From: Winogradskyella arenosi
GTDB lineage: Bacteria; Bacteroidota; Bacteroidia; Flavobacteriales; Flavobacteriaceae
Assembly: GCF_003337305.1 (NCBI RefSeq)
Contig: NZ_QPJO01000002.1
Span: 1 to 64,000 of the forward strand
Length of the DNA: 64,000 nucleotides
Direction: 5' to 3'
The notes beneath the pieces are model-generated. The model was not told the origin of the DNA, made no database searches, and saw only the letters and a list, made by a program, of their open reading frames with translations. A program made the translations under genes and the position numbers. The stretch's first letter is position 1, and each line of letters starts with the position of its first letter. Of the stretch, positions 7,513-16,053 are shown piece by piece.

Positions 7513-8295
7513 TTCGTAATCACAGTATAAACGTTTTATCAATTCATGTAGAAAATGCTTGAAGACTTAAAGATTCGTTTTTAAATCTTTGTAAAGAAGT
7601 TTCCATTTAGGATTTATTCCCATAGCAGGACTATGAGATGAATATGACGTTTTTTTATGGCGATTAGGAGCATTATACGCTTATGGAGATAGGAATTCTA
7701 TGTCTGGGCTAATCTTGGCATAAGGAGTGCTTATGTCGATTTTGAGCTGTATTTGTTTTTGTGTTGAAGCTCAGGTTAACATTTTTAATTTTAGAAGGTA
7801 TAGATCAGATAAGCTTGTCCATTTCGGGTTGAATGATCTTGTCTTAGGGTATGTCTAAGTTATCTAGAGCGCTTTTATGTTGGCGTGGTGTGTATAGTAT
7901 ACGACAACTTTCGTTTTAAAAAAAATACTTCATCAAAGCAAAAAGCGGTATAAGTTTGGACCTAAACCGCTATTATTATACATTTTCTTAAGGATTCAAC
8001 TTCTAGTTGTGGCCAAAAATGACCTAGTTTCACCCGTATAAGTTCTGCTTATACATTCTGATGATTAAAATTCCTTTTCATCAAAATAGCCTTATAGTTT
8101 ATCTCTAACTATGCGATGGTGAAGAAAAACTTTTTACAAATTTTATTTCGCAGCTTAAAACCAGTTTGATCGTTATGTGTTTTATAAGATCAGATACTGT
8201 ATGTGCTGTTTTTCTATTTTCTTATGTTTGAGGGTTGGAAGTGTTCACTATTTTCAAAATGAGAAATATGGAATACTTTTTTAGTATTTCTATGT
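7513..8295. other. Gene-free stretch, probably decayed mobile-element DNA
   Basis: No frame of convincing length or composition is visible on either strand. It follows the integrase remnant and may be its eroded continuation, but I see no recognisable protein similarity. Confidence 0.5.
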
Positions 8296-8955
8296 TTAGA
8301 TTATGGTGAGTATTTCACTTTCGGCTAATCTAGATTTTGGTGTTTTGTCAGTAGAATTAAAATCAGAAGTTGCTCTGTAACCTAAAGAAACAGCGACTAA
8401 AGACGTATAACCTTTTTCTCTTAATCCAAATTCTTCATCTAAGGCTTTTACATCAATGCCTTCCATTGGTGTCGCATCGATTCCCAGACTTGCCACACCT
8501 AATAAGAAACTTCCAAGGTTTAAGTAAACTTGTTTTTCCATCCAATGATTCAAGTCTTTCAAATCAAATTTATGAATTTCTGAAAAGGCTTTTACTGCCC
8601 CTAAAAATCTATTTTTAATATCTTTATTCGGAAATCTTCCGCTTTCATCTTCTGTATTGGCAATATGTTGATAATACTTTTCATCAGCATCAATTTTTGA
8701 ACAAAAAACGACCACTGCAGAAGCGTTTAAAACTTTGGGTTCATTAAAATTAAAAAAACCTTGCGTTCCTTTTGCAATTCTTTCTTTACCTTCTTTTGAT
8801 TCGGCTATAATGAAATGCCAAGGTTGTAGGTTTACGCTAGATGGACTCATTCTCAATAGGTTTTTAACTTCATTCATATCGGAATCCGATATTGTTTTAC
8901 TTGGGTCAAATTCCTTAGTGGTGTACCTCCAGTTAAGTGTTTCTTTTAAGTTCAT
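8296..8955 (-). CDS. NAD(P)H-dependent nitroreductase-family oxidoreductase (NfsB-like)
   Basis: A 219-residue flavoprotein, full length for the NfsB group. RYTTKEFDP at residues 10-18 and SPSSVNLQPWHFIIA near 37-51 form the FMN-binding N-terminus. LLGVASLGIDATPMEGID near 155-172 is the conserved substrate and flavin segment. Family members reduce nitroaromatics and quinones with NAD(P)H and FMN in the cytoplasm. The gene is divergent from an HxlR-type regulator across a 98-bp spacer with a palindromic operator-like sequence, a common arrangement for redox- or electrophile-inducible reductases. Confidence 0.9.
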   Translation of the reverse strand: MNLKETLNWRYTTKEFDPSKTISDSDMNEVKNLLRMSPSSVNLQPWHFIIAESKEGKERIAKGTQGFFNFNEPKVLNASAVVVFCSKIDADEKYYQHIANTEDESGRFPNKDIKNRFLGAVKAFSEIHKFDLKDLNHWMEKQVYLNLGSFLLGVASLGIDATPMEGIDVKALDEEFGLREKGYTSLVAVSLGYRATSDFNSTDKTPKSRLAESEILTII

Positions 8956-8974
8956 TTTTTAGCTGTTTTATTAT

Positions 8975-8991
8975 ACTATATTTATTATAGT
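8975..8991. promoter_or_regulatory. Operator-like palindrome between nfsB-like gene and hxlR-type gene
   Basis: A perfect inverted repeat ACTATA-TTTAT-TATAGT lies in the divergent spacer, with further TATAGT/TAGTATA half-sites at about 9004-9009 and 9040-9047. This fits a dimeric winged-helix regulator such as the adjacent HxlR-type protein. Confidence 0.6.
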
Positions 8992-9013
8992 AGCAAAAAT
9001 AAGTATAGTTTTG

Positions 9014-9021
9014 TACCTTTG
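9014..9021 (+). promoter_or_regulatory. Bacteroidota -7 element for the HxlR-type gene
   Basis: TACCTTTG matches TAnnTTTG and lies 33 bp before the ATG at 9054. No clear TTG is present at -33. Confidence 0.55.
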
Positions 9022-9053
9022 CAATAACGGTCAAAAATGATAGTATAAATTAT

Positions 9054-9407
9054 ATGGAATCAGAACCACCACAAATGCTCAAATTTAAAGGAAAAGAATA
9101 TCCTTGCTGTGCAAGTTTAACCATGGGATTAATAGGGGGGAAGTGGAAAACTGTTATTCTCTTTCATTTGATGAATGAAAAATTGAGATATAACGAATTG
9201 AGAAAAGCCATGCCAGCCGTTACCGAAAGAACATTAAGCTTACAGCTAAAAGCTTTAGAAGAAGATGGTTTACTAAAAAGAAAGGTGTATACATCAAAAC
9301 CACCTTTAAAAGTGGAATATTCTCTCACAGATTTCGGAAAAACTTTGATTCCTTTAATTCAATCTATAGCAGATTGGGGAGATTTAGTGGTAGAGAAATA
9401 TTCCTAG
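9054..9407 (+). CDS. HxlR-family winged-helix transcriptional regulator
   Basis: A 117-residue protein. CCASLTMGLIGGKWKTVILFHL (about 23-44) followed by RYNELRKAMPAVTERTLSLQ and LEEDGLLKRKVY is the HxlR/DUF24 winged helix. Two adjacent Cys residues at 22-23 stand where family members such as HypR and QorR carry the redox- or electrophile-sensing cysteine. It is divergently paired with the nitroreductase at 8296-8955, which is its likely target together with itself. It probably acts as a thiol-switch regulator, but the inducer cannot be told from sequence. Confidence 0.92.
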   Translation: MESEPPQMLKFKGKEYPCCASLTMGLIGGKWKTVILFHLMNEKLRYNELRKAMPAVTERTLSLQLKALEEDGLLKRKVYTSKPPLKVEYSLTDFGKTLIPLIQSIADWGDLVVEKYS

Positions 9408-9428
9408 CTCCCTGTGGTTTTATCTTAG

Positions 9429-9571
9429 TGCCAAGCTTTGGTATTGGGTTTATTGGGTGGTGCTACAACTAAGGTAACAAACCTGCTCAAGCCCGTTTAA
9501 ACCCGTAAAATTCTGTAAGAATTGTTGGCAGTAGGCTTGAACCTCGTCATTAGTTTTAGACCTTGTTAGCT
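9429..9571 (-). repeat. Degenerate attC-like site (143 bp)
   Basis: On the minus strand it starts AGCTAAC (9565-9571). Internal inverted repeats are TCAAGCC/GGCTTGA (9487-9493 with 9534-9540) and AATTCT/AGAATT (9509-9523). The far end TGCCAAG lacks a clean GTT. It lies 20 bp past the small gene at 9591-9755, the same placement as the clearer copies. The opposite cassette boundary was not found. Confidence 0.45.
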
Positions 9572-9590
9572 CCAGTTATTTGAAACGCGA

Positions 9591-9755
9591 TTAAGATTTA
9601 TCATTTTCTTCTGAATTATTTTTTTTATCAAGTGTGGTTCCAATTCCAACTCCAAGGGCTATTCCTACACTGAGCCATAAGCCTAGGTTTCCAGTGGCAA
9701 CGCCAACCGCGGTTCCAATTGCAATTTCACGAGCTAATTTGTTTTTTTTCGTCAT
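9591..9755 (-). CDS. Small glycine-zipper-like protein (54 residues)
   Basis: The frame begins MTKKNKLAREIAIGTAVGV. A glycine-spaced hydrophobic middle (residues about 12-42, with WLSVGIALGVGIG) is followed by a hydrophilic tail rich in Asp, Asn and Glu. The regular Gly spacing suggests a single membrane-associated or oligomerising helix pair. Small proteins of this kind are common in Bacteroidota accessory DNA. It lies directly in front of the attC-like site at 9429-9571. Function unknown. Confidence 0.6.
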   Translation of the reverse strand: MTKKNKLAREIAIGTAVGVATGNLGLWLSVGIALGVGIGTTLDKKNNSEENDKS

Positions 9756-10262
9756 AAAGGTTTTGATTATTTACGTTTTTTTGAGCTTGAGTCTGAATAA
9801 AGAATCAGGTCTAAACAGATTCTAATAGTATTTGTTGGCTTTTAGTCATAAACGTTACAAACCTTATTTATAAGCGTTTTTTTGAAGAATCTTGCTAAGG
9901 TGTTTGTATAGGGGTTGTTGTGTAATTTAGCCCATATTTAGTAACGGGGTATTCTAAAATAAAAGCAATACAGGATAAGGGCGGAATTTTGAAGCATGCT
10001 AAATGCTAGATTCAATTTGATTCCTATTTGTCATTAATCACATATCTGTAACAAATTCAATATTTTAACGTCTTACAATTAAACGTAAATACCTTAAACT
10101 ATGAAAAATTTGTTAAGATCATTTAAACAAAAATGGATGCAATTCTACCAGTGTGAATTAAAAGCCTTTAACAGATTACTTGGAATTAAATAAACCTTAC
10201 TGAATTTTCATTTGAGGTTTGCCTGAATCTTTTGGTATGCAGTTTCTAATTGAATCCGTTAG
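9756..10262. other. Mostly non-coding stretch
   Basis: Apart from the 30-codon frame at 10101-10193 I see no credible gene. GTTAACT at 10262-10268, at the end of the next gene, partly matches the boundary word GGTTAAC at 10973-10979 in reverse complement and could be a decayed cassette edge. Confidence 0.35.
10101..10193 (+). CDS. Possible 30-residue basic peptide
   Basis: The ATG opens MKNLLRSFKQKWMQFYQCEL and the frame stops after 30 residues. The composition is basic and amphipathic and the frame is the only one in the region with a gene-like start. Length alone gives no statistical support. It resembles in style the 44-residue frame at 41565-41699. Confidence 0.35.
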   Translation: MKNLLRSFKQKWMQFYQCELKAFNRLLGIK

Positions 10263-10946
10263 TTAACTGTATGCATTGTTAGTCCTAGTATTTTTTAAGG
10301 CCTTGTTTAAGGTCTCAATATATTCTTTTCGTTTAAGTAATTGACTCACATTAGCTTCAAACGTTTTGATATTATTTAATTTCGGAAAGGCTAATTTATT
10401 TTTAGCGATTGAAGTTGAAATCAGAATATTGAAGTAATTATACATTAGGATTATTTTTTGCAAAACGTCAGTTTCCACAACTTCAAACCCCATTTTTTCT
10501 GCTGTTCTTTTGTTTAGGATATAGCTTGTTCCTCTAATGGTCATGGTGGGGTCCTTTTCGTACGTTTCAATAAGGCGCAATAGTCCATCCAAATACTGTT
10601 GGATGATAAAATCGGTTCTTTGTTTGCCATTCATTGTTTTGTCAATTACAAAATAGTAATCAAATAATGTTCCGCCGTGAATTTTGATAAATCCGTTTTT
10701 AGGTGTCTCGGCAATGAATAAAGATGAATAATAAATGAGTTTTCCACTTTTCTTTAAGGAAGGCATATCGAAGAAAGGTGCAATTATAGAAAGGCTTATT
10801 GCAAAGGTTAAAATTCCAATGAGGTATAGTCCTGAAGAGAAGGATATAATGACTGATAATACGATAAGGATAAGAGCACAAAACGCTATCGCAATTAAGA
10901 TGTTATTTTGCGCTCTTTTAGTCTTATTATAAAATTTATGGTTCAA
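10263..10946 (-). CDS. Uncharacterised membrane protein, two N-terminal membrane segments
   Basis: A 227-residue protein. Two hydrophobic helices at about 15-37 and 41-60 are followed by a 165-residue mixed domain with no recognised motif. There are no Cys pairs or catalytic signatures. It begins 27 nt inside the boundary GGTTAAC (10973-10979), so it reads as the cassette downstream of the attC-like site at 10973-11107. A clean distal attC was not found for it. Function unknown. Confidence 0.6.
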   Translation of the reverse strand: MNHKFYNKTKRAQNNILIAIAFCALILIVLSVIISFSSGLYLIGILTFAISLSIIAPFFDMPSLKKSGKLIYYSSLFIAETPKNGFIKIHGGTLFDYYFVIDKTMNGKQRTDFIIQQYLDGLLRLIETYEKDPTMTIRGTSYILNKRTAEKMGFEVVETDVLQKIILMYNYFNILISTSIAKNKLAFPKLNNIKTFEANVSQLLKRKEYIETLNKALKNTRTNNAYS

Positions 10947-10972
10947 TTTTTATGAAGGTGGTTTTGCATTAT

Positions 10973-11107
10973 GGTTAACGGTTTTGTGTACGGTTAGTTG
11001 CGTGGTTAAGCAACTAATTTAGCAAACTTTTACGAACCCGTGAAAATTCCGCAGGAATTTTCGCAAGTAAGCACTTAAAAAGCAATTAATTATACACGGT
11101 GTTACCA
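10973..11107 (-). repeat. attC-like site following the 11127-11991 cassette (135 bp)
   Basis: On the minus strand it runs from TGGTAAC (11101-11107) to GTTAACC (10973-10979). It contains perfect internal hairpins TTAGTTGC/GCAACTAA (10994-11017) and GAAAATTCC/GGAATTTTC (11042-11062, loop GCA). The ends carry TTTGTGTAC and ATACACGG, which pair in part. It is homologous over its whole length to 5552-5683. Confidence 0.72.
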
Positions 11108-11126
11108 CACGTTTTTATTTTTCCAT

Positions 11127-11471
11127 TCAGAAAATCAGTCGTTCGAGTTGATGCCTAATTGAGAATAGAAAAATCAAAATCAAAAGTGTAATTAAATTCG
11201 TTTTGAATTTCACATATTCTTGTTTACGATACTCTTTTATTATTCTATAAACCAAAAATCCACCAACGAGTAAAATCGGTAAATAATTAAAAATTAAATC
11301 AACGTACCATAATTCCGAAATTCGACTTGCACCAGCTCCCGAACCAAACATTAGGAAAAAAGTAAGTATCTCAATCAAAATCAAAAGTAACAGAATTCCG
11401 AAAAAAAGAATTGACCTAATTCCAATTCCGATATAATTTGTCTTTATTTTTAAAAACTCCGTTGCTTTCAA
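11127..11471 (-). CDS. Small membrane protein, third gene of a cassette trio
   Basis: A 114-residue protein with three likely membrane helices (about 14-40, 52-70 and 88-106) and positively charged loops. It overlaps the preceding gene by 4 nt, so the two are translationally coupled. Its stop is 20 bp from the attC-like site. No family recognised. Confidence 0.6.
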   Translation of the reverse strand: MKATEFLKIKTNYIGIGIRSILFFGILLLLILIEILTFFLMFGSGAGASRISELWYVDLIFNYLPILLVGGFLVYRIIKEYRKQEYVKFKTNLITLLILIFLFSIRHQLERLIF

Positions 11472-11776
11472 TTCAGTTTTTTGTTTTCTAAAATGTCAAA
11501 TCCAAAAAGTCCTTGTCGAATATCCAATTCCACATTATTGTAGAAGTTCCTTTTTTCATAAAATTCAGATGAAAAGACTAATTCTTTTATTTTTCCATTA
11601 TAATTAATTCTAAACGTTGGTGTTCGGACGTCAATTCTATATTTTCCTCCAGAAGCTAGTGAGGAAGTCCGAATAATCTCATACGATTCAGTTCTTGTAT
11701 TTTGGTCAGCGAAATAATAATTCGATAACATAAAGATTGAGCAAGTAATAAATCCAAATCCGATTACATAATGCAT
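11468..11776 (-). CDS. Small protein with one N-terminal membrane anchor, second gene of a cassette trio
   Basis: A 102-residue protein. A single N-terminal hydrophobic helix (residues 4-23) precedes a hydrophilic beta-rich domain, suggesting a membrane-anchored periplasmic or cytoplasmic domain. It overlaps the upstream gene by 13 nt and the downstream gene by 4 nt. Function unknown; the tight overlap indicates a joint role with its two membrane neighbours. Confidence 0.58.
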   Translation of the reverse strand: MHYVIGFGFITCSIFMLSNYYFADQNTRTESYEIIRTSSLASGGKYRIDVRTPTFRINYNGKIKELVFSSEFYEKRNFYNNVELDIRQGLFGFDILENKKLN

Positions 11777-11991
11777 TGCGGAATAGAGGTAAAGTCCCCA
11801 CTATATTCATAAGTGCTCTTATAATTCTTAAAATCGAGAATAAATGCAATTATTCCAACAACCATTATAATTCCGATTGGAATCATCAAATTGATAATGG
11901 TTTCTCTGTAAATATTAATTTCCCAAATAATTAAAATTGCTCCTAGAAAGAAAATTACTGGGTAGAATATTTTACGTTGTTTTTGCGTCAT
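11764..11991 (-). CDS. Small two-helix membrane protein, first gene of a cassette trio
   Basis: A 75-residue protein starting MTQKQRKIFYPVIFF, with two hydrophobic helices at about 7-25 and 33-52. A longer frame begins at 12012, but its first codons lie across the cassette junction (GTGTGGTAA, 12000-12008). Since the cassette moves as a unit, the internal ATG at 11991 is the better start. Function unknown. Confidence 0.55.
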   Translation of the reverse strand: MTQKQRKIFYPVIFFLGAILIIWEINIYRETIINLMIPIGIIMVVGIIAFILDFKNYKSTYEYSGDFTSIPQCIM

Positions 11992-12009
11992 TCTCAAATG
12001 TGTGGTAAC

Positions 12010-12095
12010 CATAGCACATAACCAATTGCTTATGATTTATTTATAAATGTAATGCTTTTAGTTGAATAATCATTTGGATTTTTGTTTTGCAAAAT
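12010..12095 (-). repeat. Type-B sequence, copy 2 (possible attI-like leader)
   Basis: It directly abuts the outer boundary of the 11.1-12.0 kb cassette and aligns with 6651-6735 through TTTATTTATAAATGTAATG and TTTGGATTTTTGTTT. See the finding on type-B copies. Confidence 0.5.
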
Positions 12096-12252
12096 ATGTA
12101 AAAGGAGTCGTGTCATTTTTATGCTGTATTACACTGCTATTTATTTTAAATAAGCTTGCCCATCCGTAGGGTTTACAAATCGGTTTTAAAGACATTTAAT
12201 TTTAAGGCGTCTTCAGAAGTCGCCAAAATAAAGATCTTGTAAGTCTTCCATG

Positions 12253-12839
12253 TTATCCATGTTGTTTTTCCGTTCTGTATAGGAATGGAGGTAAAGAAAA
12301 GGTTTTCTGGGAATCCTCGTCAGCGAGTGACAGCGTATAGGTGTTAAACGATGCTTCCTCTTGACCATTAATAGCAATTGAGCTTTCACTCACACAGGCC
12401 TCGTAGGTCATTTTAAGGTTTCCTATAACTGCGGTTTGCCTTAAATCTATAAACATGCTGTTTTCAAAGTCTAATGTTTTAACAACCAACTGGACGTCCT
12501 GCTTGTCCACTTTCAAAGAAAATGAATAGTTGAGATAAGCTTTTGGGAAGTTTGTTTTTATAGCATCTACAGACGCCTCATAATACCATAGAACCATCGT
12601 GTATTTGGTGTCGTTTTTTACAATATGTAATTGAAGTTGGATCTGTGGCGAATTCTGATCTATGGGGTCGGATTGTATAAAGAGATAGGCGGGTTCTAGA
12701 GTTAAATCTTTAAAAGATGTCCTAGGATTCTTTCCGGTTTTAGCGGTATAATTCTCATGCCTTTTTCAGATTGGGCATAGCTATTAATTTGAAAGCATAA
12801 GCATAAGACAATCCATAAGTTCCTATTAAAAAGCATCAT
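12253..12839 (-). pseudogene. Frameshifted gene for a secreted or periplasmic protein
   Basis: The start MMLFNRNLWIVLCLCFQ with NSYAQ is a signal peptide, but this frame stops soon after MRIIPLKPE. A different frame continues NPRTSFKDLTLEP...LFIQSDP and runs on without interruption through MVLWYYEASVDAIK to a stop at 12253. Joining the two needs a single frameshift between about 12735 and 12790. The whole would be about 195 residues. The second part has no start codon of its own before an internal Met. Either the gene is broken or the read contains an indel. It precedes no attC-like site. Family unknown. Confidence 0.65.
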
Positions 12840-12857
12840 GTGGAATCTATTTTCGTA

Positions 12858-13229
12858 TTAAAAAAGTTGATCAAATTGAAATAGCCTTATATAATACAGC
12901 ATAGCCATGAGGGCCAATACATGTATTCCAAAGCCTATGCTGTTTATGATTTTTACATAGGTTTTGTAGCCAAAACCTTTAATGGAATACAACGAAGAGC
13001 TTAAAATACAAGCTTCAAAACAGATTAACAATCCTTCGTAAATGTCAATATTATAATGGTTGTTACTCCAGCTAGTAATCACCCAAAAAATAAAGGTAAG
13101 GACCACAAAAATAGCATTCACATAGGCTAGTGTCAAAGTTGTTTTTCGCCTTTTATACCCTAGGATAAGGCCTACGAAATGGCCACATAAAACGATAATA
13201 AATAGGAGACTTAGGAGGCTAGCAGTCAT
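12858..13229 (-). CDS. Uncharacterised four-helix membrane protein
   Basis: A 123-residue protein with four membrane helices (about 3-24, 33-53, 65-85 and 95-115). The start overlaps the stop of the lipoprotein gene at 13226 by 4 nt, so the two are coupled. No family recognised. Confidence 0.6.
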   Translation of the reverse strand: MTASLLSLLFIIVLCGHFVGLILGYKRRKTTLTLAYVNAIFVVLTFIFWVITSWSNNHYNIDIYEGLLICFEACILSSSLYSIKGFGYKTYVKIINSIGFGIHVLALMAMLYYIRLFQFDQLF

Positions 13230-14185
13230 AACGATTTAGAGTTATGGTTTAAGGTAATGTGATATAATTTTTGAACATCTTTTACAATAATCGTGTCTTT
13301 GCTTTCATACAAAATATGAACCCCATTTCCGTTGTTTGCATTTTTTGCTTTAAACCGTGTGGTCTCATCATGTAATGAAAGTTCTACGTAATTATAGCCA
13401 TAAGGAGTATAACCGCCTACGTAATGATTACCAGAAAATGAATTCCCTAAAACAACCTTACCAAAGGATTTTGGACTTTTCTCTAAATGCCATATCGGTT
13501 TTAATGCCTTAAGTTGTGTTTGTTCTAAAATTGCTTTAAATGCATCACTGTGATCGTACGCAGTACAGAGCGCCACTGTTTTGTTTTTGTATTTTAAAAC
13601 ACTGACTTCATGGGTTAATGGAAAAATTGAAACCAAATTTGTGTGTAATGCTTTAAGGCTTTCGGCTAGGCTTTTTTCTTCTTTTTTATAAATAACAGCC
13701 GTTAAACTATCTATATGTGCTTTCGTTTCATGTTTATAAACGGATTGTAACGAATCTTTTATGCTAATCCGTCCTCTAATTTTTAGGATTAAAGGTTTTA
13801 GAGGTTCTTTTTTGAAATCGTTTTGCATAGACCTCTGGTAGACTACATTTAATTCGGGTTGATCGTGAGGCTTTATCGTGTAAAGCGTTCCGTCATTACT
13901 CATATAACTATGCGTATAGCCTGAAGGTTTACCGAGTTGTTTTATGACATTGAATTTTCGATCTAAAATGATCCAATCCCCATTTTCATCATTCGCAAAA
14001 ATATGGTTTTGGTTGTATTTAATATTGGTTAAGGTATACGGAAATTTCGATATGGCGATTTTACTATTGGTATGCTCAGGAAAAACAGGGATTTCGGGGT
14101 GTTTATCCTCCTCTGTTTGTTGGTATCCACAAGAATTAAACAAAAAAATAAAGAGTAGAGCGAGGAGTCTTAGGGGATGCTTCAT
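13226..14185 (-). CDS. Uncharacterised lipoprotein
   Basis: A 319-residue protein. The N-terminus MKHPLRLLALLFIFLFNSCG is a type II signal peptide with lipobox FNSC, so the mature protein is a lipoprotein. The body is beta-rich with ASP-box-like stretches (NDENGDWIILD, SNDGTLYTI) suggestive of a small propeller, then a central helical region. It is coupled to the membrane protein at 12858-13229. Function unknown. Confidence 0.65.
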   Translation of the reverse strand: MKHPLRLLALLFIFLFNSCGYQQTEEDKHPEIPVFPEHTNSKIAISKFPYTLTNIKYNQNHIFANDENGDWIILDRKFNVIKQLGKPSGYTHSYMSNDGTLYTIKPHDQPELNVVYQRSMQNDFKKEPLKPLILKIRGRISIKDSLQSVYKHETKAHIDSLTAVIYKKEEKSLAESLKALHTNLVSIFPLTHEVSVLKYKNKTVALCTAYDHSDAFKAILEQTQLKALKPIWHLEKSPKSFGKVVLGNSFSGNHYVGGYTPYGYNYVELSLHDETTRFKAKNANNGNGVHILYESKDTIIVKDVQKLYHITLNHNSKSL

Positions 14186-14193
14186 TGCGTAAT

Positions 14194-14329
14194 TGTTGCC
14201 GTGTTTGGTAAAAGGTTCGTTGCACGATTAGAAAGCCAAGGTAGCGAAAAAAGGACTTTTGGAGTGGGAATGCCAATAGAATTTTATAGGAGGCAAAATT
14301 TAAGCAATGCCATAGCTAGATTGTTGTCA
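14194..14329 (-). repeat. Degenerate attC-like site
   Basis: It ends in GTTGTCA (14323-14329) 3 bp from the next gene's stop and carries GTTTGGTAAAAGG at the other end, a segment shared in variant form with 14669-14798 and 9429-9571. Pairing is weak and neither cassette boundary has a clear partner. Confidence 0.38.
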
Positions 14330-14332
14330 CTG

Positions 14333-14620
14333 TTATTGATTTGAAGGAAAGAGGCTATCGTGTAATGAGGAATAATCTCGTTTTAGATTTTCACATAAAT
14401 CGGAATAAAACTTGTTCCATTCAGGTTCAGTCATTCTATTAGCCCGTTTTCCTGTTTTTACGGATATGGCAGAGCCTTTTCGCCATATTAAAGGTAAACC
14501 CACCTCTTCTTCCGCCTTCATTCTTCTAATTGTTGTCACTAACGCACCAACACCATTCGGGTTGATCGGAAACTCTTCATCTAATTTTTTTAATGCTTTT
14601 TTTATTTCAGCTTCAATCAT
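14333..14620 (-). CDS. Uncharacterised small soluble protein
   Basis: A 95-residue protein, predicted helical, with WRKGSAISVKTGKRANRMTEPEW-type basic middle. No family recognised. The stop is 3 bp from the attC-like sequence at 14194-14329, so it is probably another single-gene cassette. The start has an acceptable leader and no competing ATG. Confidence 0.5.
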   Translation of the reverse strand: MIEAEIKKALKKLDEEFPINPNGVGALVTTIRRMKAEEEVGLPLIWRKGSAISVKTGKRANRMTEPEWNKFYSDLCENLKRDYSSLHDSLFPSNQ

Positions 14621-14668
14621 CCTTATATTTATGTTTTAAAGGTTGTTCAGGGGCTAATCGCTTATCGT

Positions 14669-14798
14669 TCAGAACGTTTGGTAAAGGGGGAATACGTGGT
14701 AAACAACTAATTTAGTGAATAATGACTTGTTATGAAAATCCTTTAAGACTTTCTCGTTAAGTCGCTAAGACGGAACCTATCATTGCATGGTGTTATGC
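14669..14798 (-). repeat. Degenerate attC-like site
   Basis: From AGAACGTTTGG at the left to GTTATGC (14792-14798) at the right, with CAACTAATTTAG as in the better copies and a 5-bp hairpin GACTT/AAGTC inside. A decayed member of the same repeat family is likely. A 22-codon frame ending at this boundary (about 14810-14875, minus strand) may be a truncated gene. Confidence 0.38.
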
Positions 14799-14935
14799 AC
14801 TGGCTTCTCATCCATTAATTGCTTTTTTAAATTTGGCTTGTAGTGTATTCCGTTTTGCATTTGTTTCCTTTATCATGTCGATACAAGGAAGGGGTAAACT
14901 ATGACAAATCACGACCCTGGGTTATAGCCCGCGAT

Positions 14936-15427
14936 TTATGGCTTCTTTGCCTTCACGTTAAAATTGATAATCGGTATAAAAATTAGGATTAATGTAAGGG
15001 GTATAAACCAAAGGCCCAGATCGTCTATAGGGTCATTTTTTAGTGTTTGGTAGGTTAATGCGCCAAAAATAAGGAGCACGGCTAGTTTTAAATAACGCAG
15101 CATCCGATTTGCATTTTTATATTGAAACTCAGCATTACTCGGTGTTATGTCAACCGGATAATTGTTATAAGCATGCGGATGTTTTGTTAAAAGCGTTAAA
15201 CCAACACCTATTAACGTGGCTAAAACGGGAAGGAAAAATAGGGTCTTTTTGTTACCATAAGCATCAGCTTCTCCTTTGAGGTTGTAATGCGTTACAATGG
15301 TTTCAGGTAATTCTGAATACTGTGTGAGGGCCAACACCCACAAACCAAAAAGTAAAACCCAACTGATTAATTCTAGCATTTTATCGGTGGTACTTAGTTT
15401 TAATTTTATTTTAGGTTTTTTATTCAA
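14936..15427 (-). CDS. DUF1648-type membrane protein
   Basis: A 163-residue protein. Helix 1 (about 17-36) is followed by LPETIVTHYNLKGEADAYGNK, the DUF1648 signature in which a short outside segment ending in a G-x-x-D motif precedes helix 2 (66-80). Two further helices lie at 113-128 and 138-155. DUF1648 occurs in SdpI-type immunity proteins and related membrane proteins. Here the SdpI C-terminal part is not evident. It stands alone between non-coding stretches. Confidence 0.75.
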   Translation of the reverse strand: MNKKPKIKLKLSTTDKMLELISWVLLFGLWVLALTQYSELPETIVTHYNLKGEADAYGNKKTLFFLPVLATLIGVGLTLLTKHPHAYNNYPVDITPSNAEFQYKNANRMLRYLKLAVLLIFGALTYQTLKNDPIDDLGLWFIPLTLILIFIPIINFNVKAKKP

Positions 15428-15804
15428 AGCTTGATCTTTTTTAGAATGTCGGATTTTTAGAGGTAAAAGCTGTTAGTGTATGGTCTTTTTAATTCTTTGG
15501 TGAGAGTTCAAACTTCTATGATTTGCAGATTTAATTTAGAATACTGTAAATAGTTGGTATAGCGATGTAAATATAAAAATGATTGTTTTAAAAGTAGTCA
15601 CTATAAAAGTCAATGAAAAAATGCTTTATAGATTGCATTAAAAAATACAAAGCTAATAAAGTATTTAATAAAATTAGAAAGGCTACAAAGCGCGCCCTGT
15701 TTAATTAGACATGGTTTTTAAGGCTTCAATAATTTCCTCAGGTTCTGATGGGTTCTATAATCCACATTCATATAAAAATTGGATAGGGTGTAAAAATTAG
15801 ATTT
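15428..15804. other. Stretch without an intact gene
   Basis: On the minus strand a short frame ending about 15705 reads NPSEPEEIIEALKTMSN after an in-frame stop and could be the tail of a decayed gene. Otherwise nothing is recognised. Confidence 0.35.
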
Positions 15805-15939
15805 TTATTCAATTTTATTAAAAATTAATAGCATGCTATCTGCATCAAACCCAATTTCATCTTCTATTAACAATTGCTCACCTGTATAACTCAATTGGAA
15901 TTTATAAGTAAGAGCATCAATTAATATTTGGTTTTCCAT
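15805..15939 (-). CDS. Short acidic protein or gene fragment (44 residues)
   Basis: The internal start MENQILIDALTYKFQ gives 44 residues. A longer frame from 16011 adds 24 unconvincing residues. The acidic C-terminus (GEQLLIEDEIGFDADSM) looks like part of a larger domain, so this may be a fragment. GGGTGTAAA occurs on both sides (about 15787 and 16043) as a direct repeat. Function unknown. Confidence 0.3.
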   Translation of the reverse strand: MENQILIDALTYKFQLSYTGEQLLIEDEIGFDADSMLLIFNKIE

Positions 15940-16053
15940 TGCATTGATTACAAAATTGTAAATGTCATTTCTGTTAAAATTGAAGAAAATGAGTAGGGGT
16001 AAGTTTACCATTAGTCATTATATTTTTCTATCAGTTTTTGTTGGGTGTAAATT

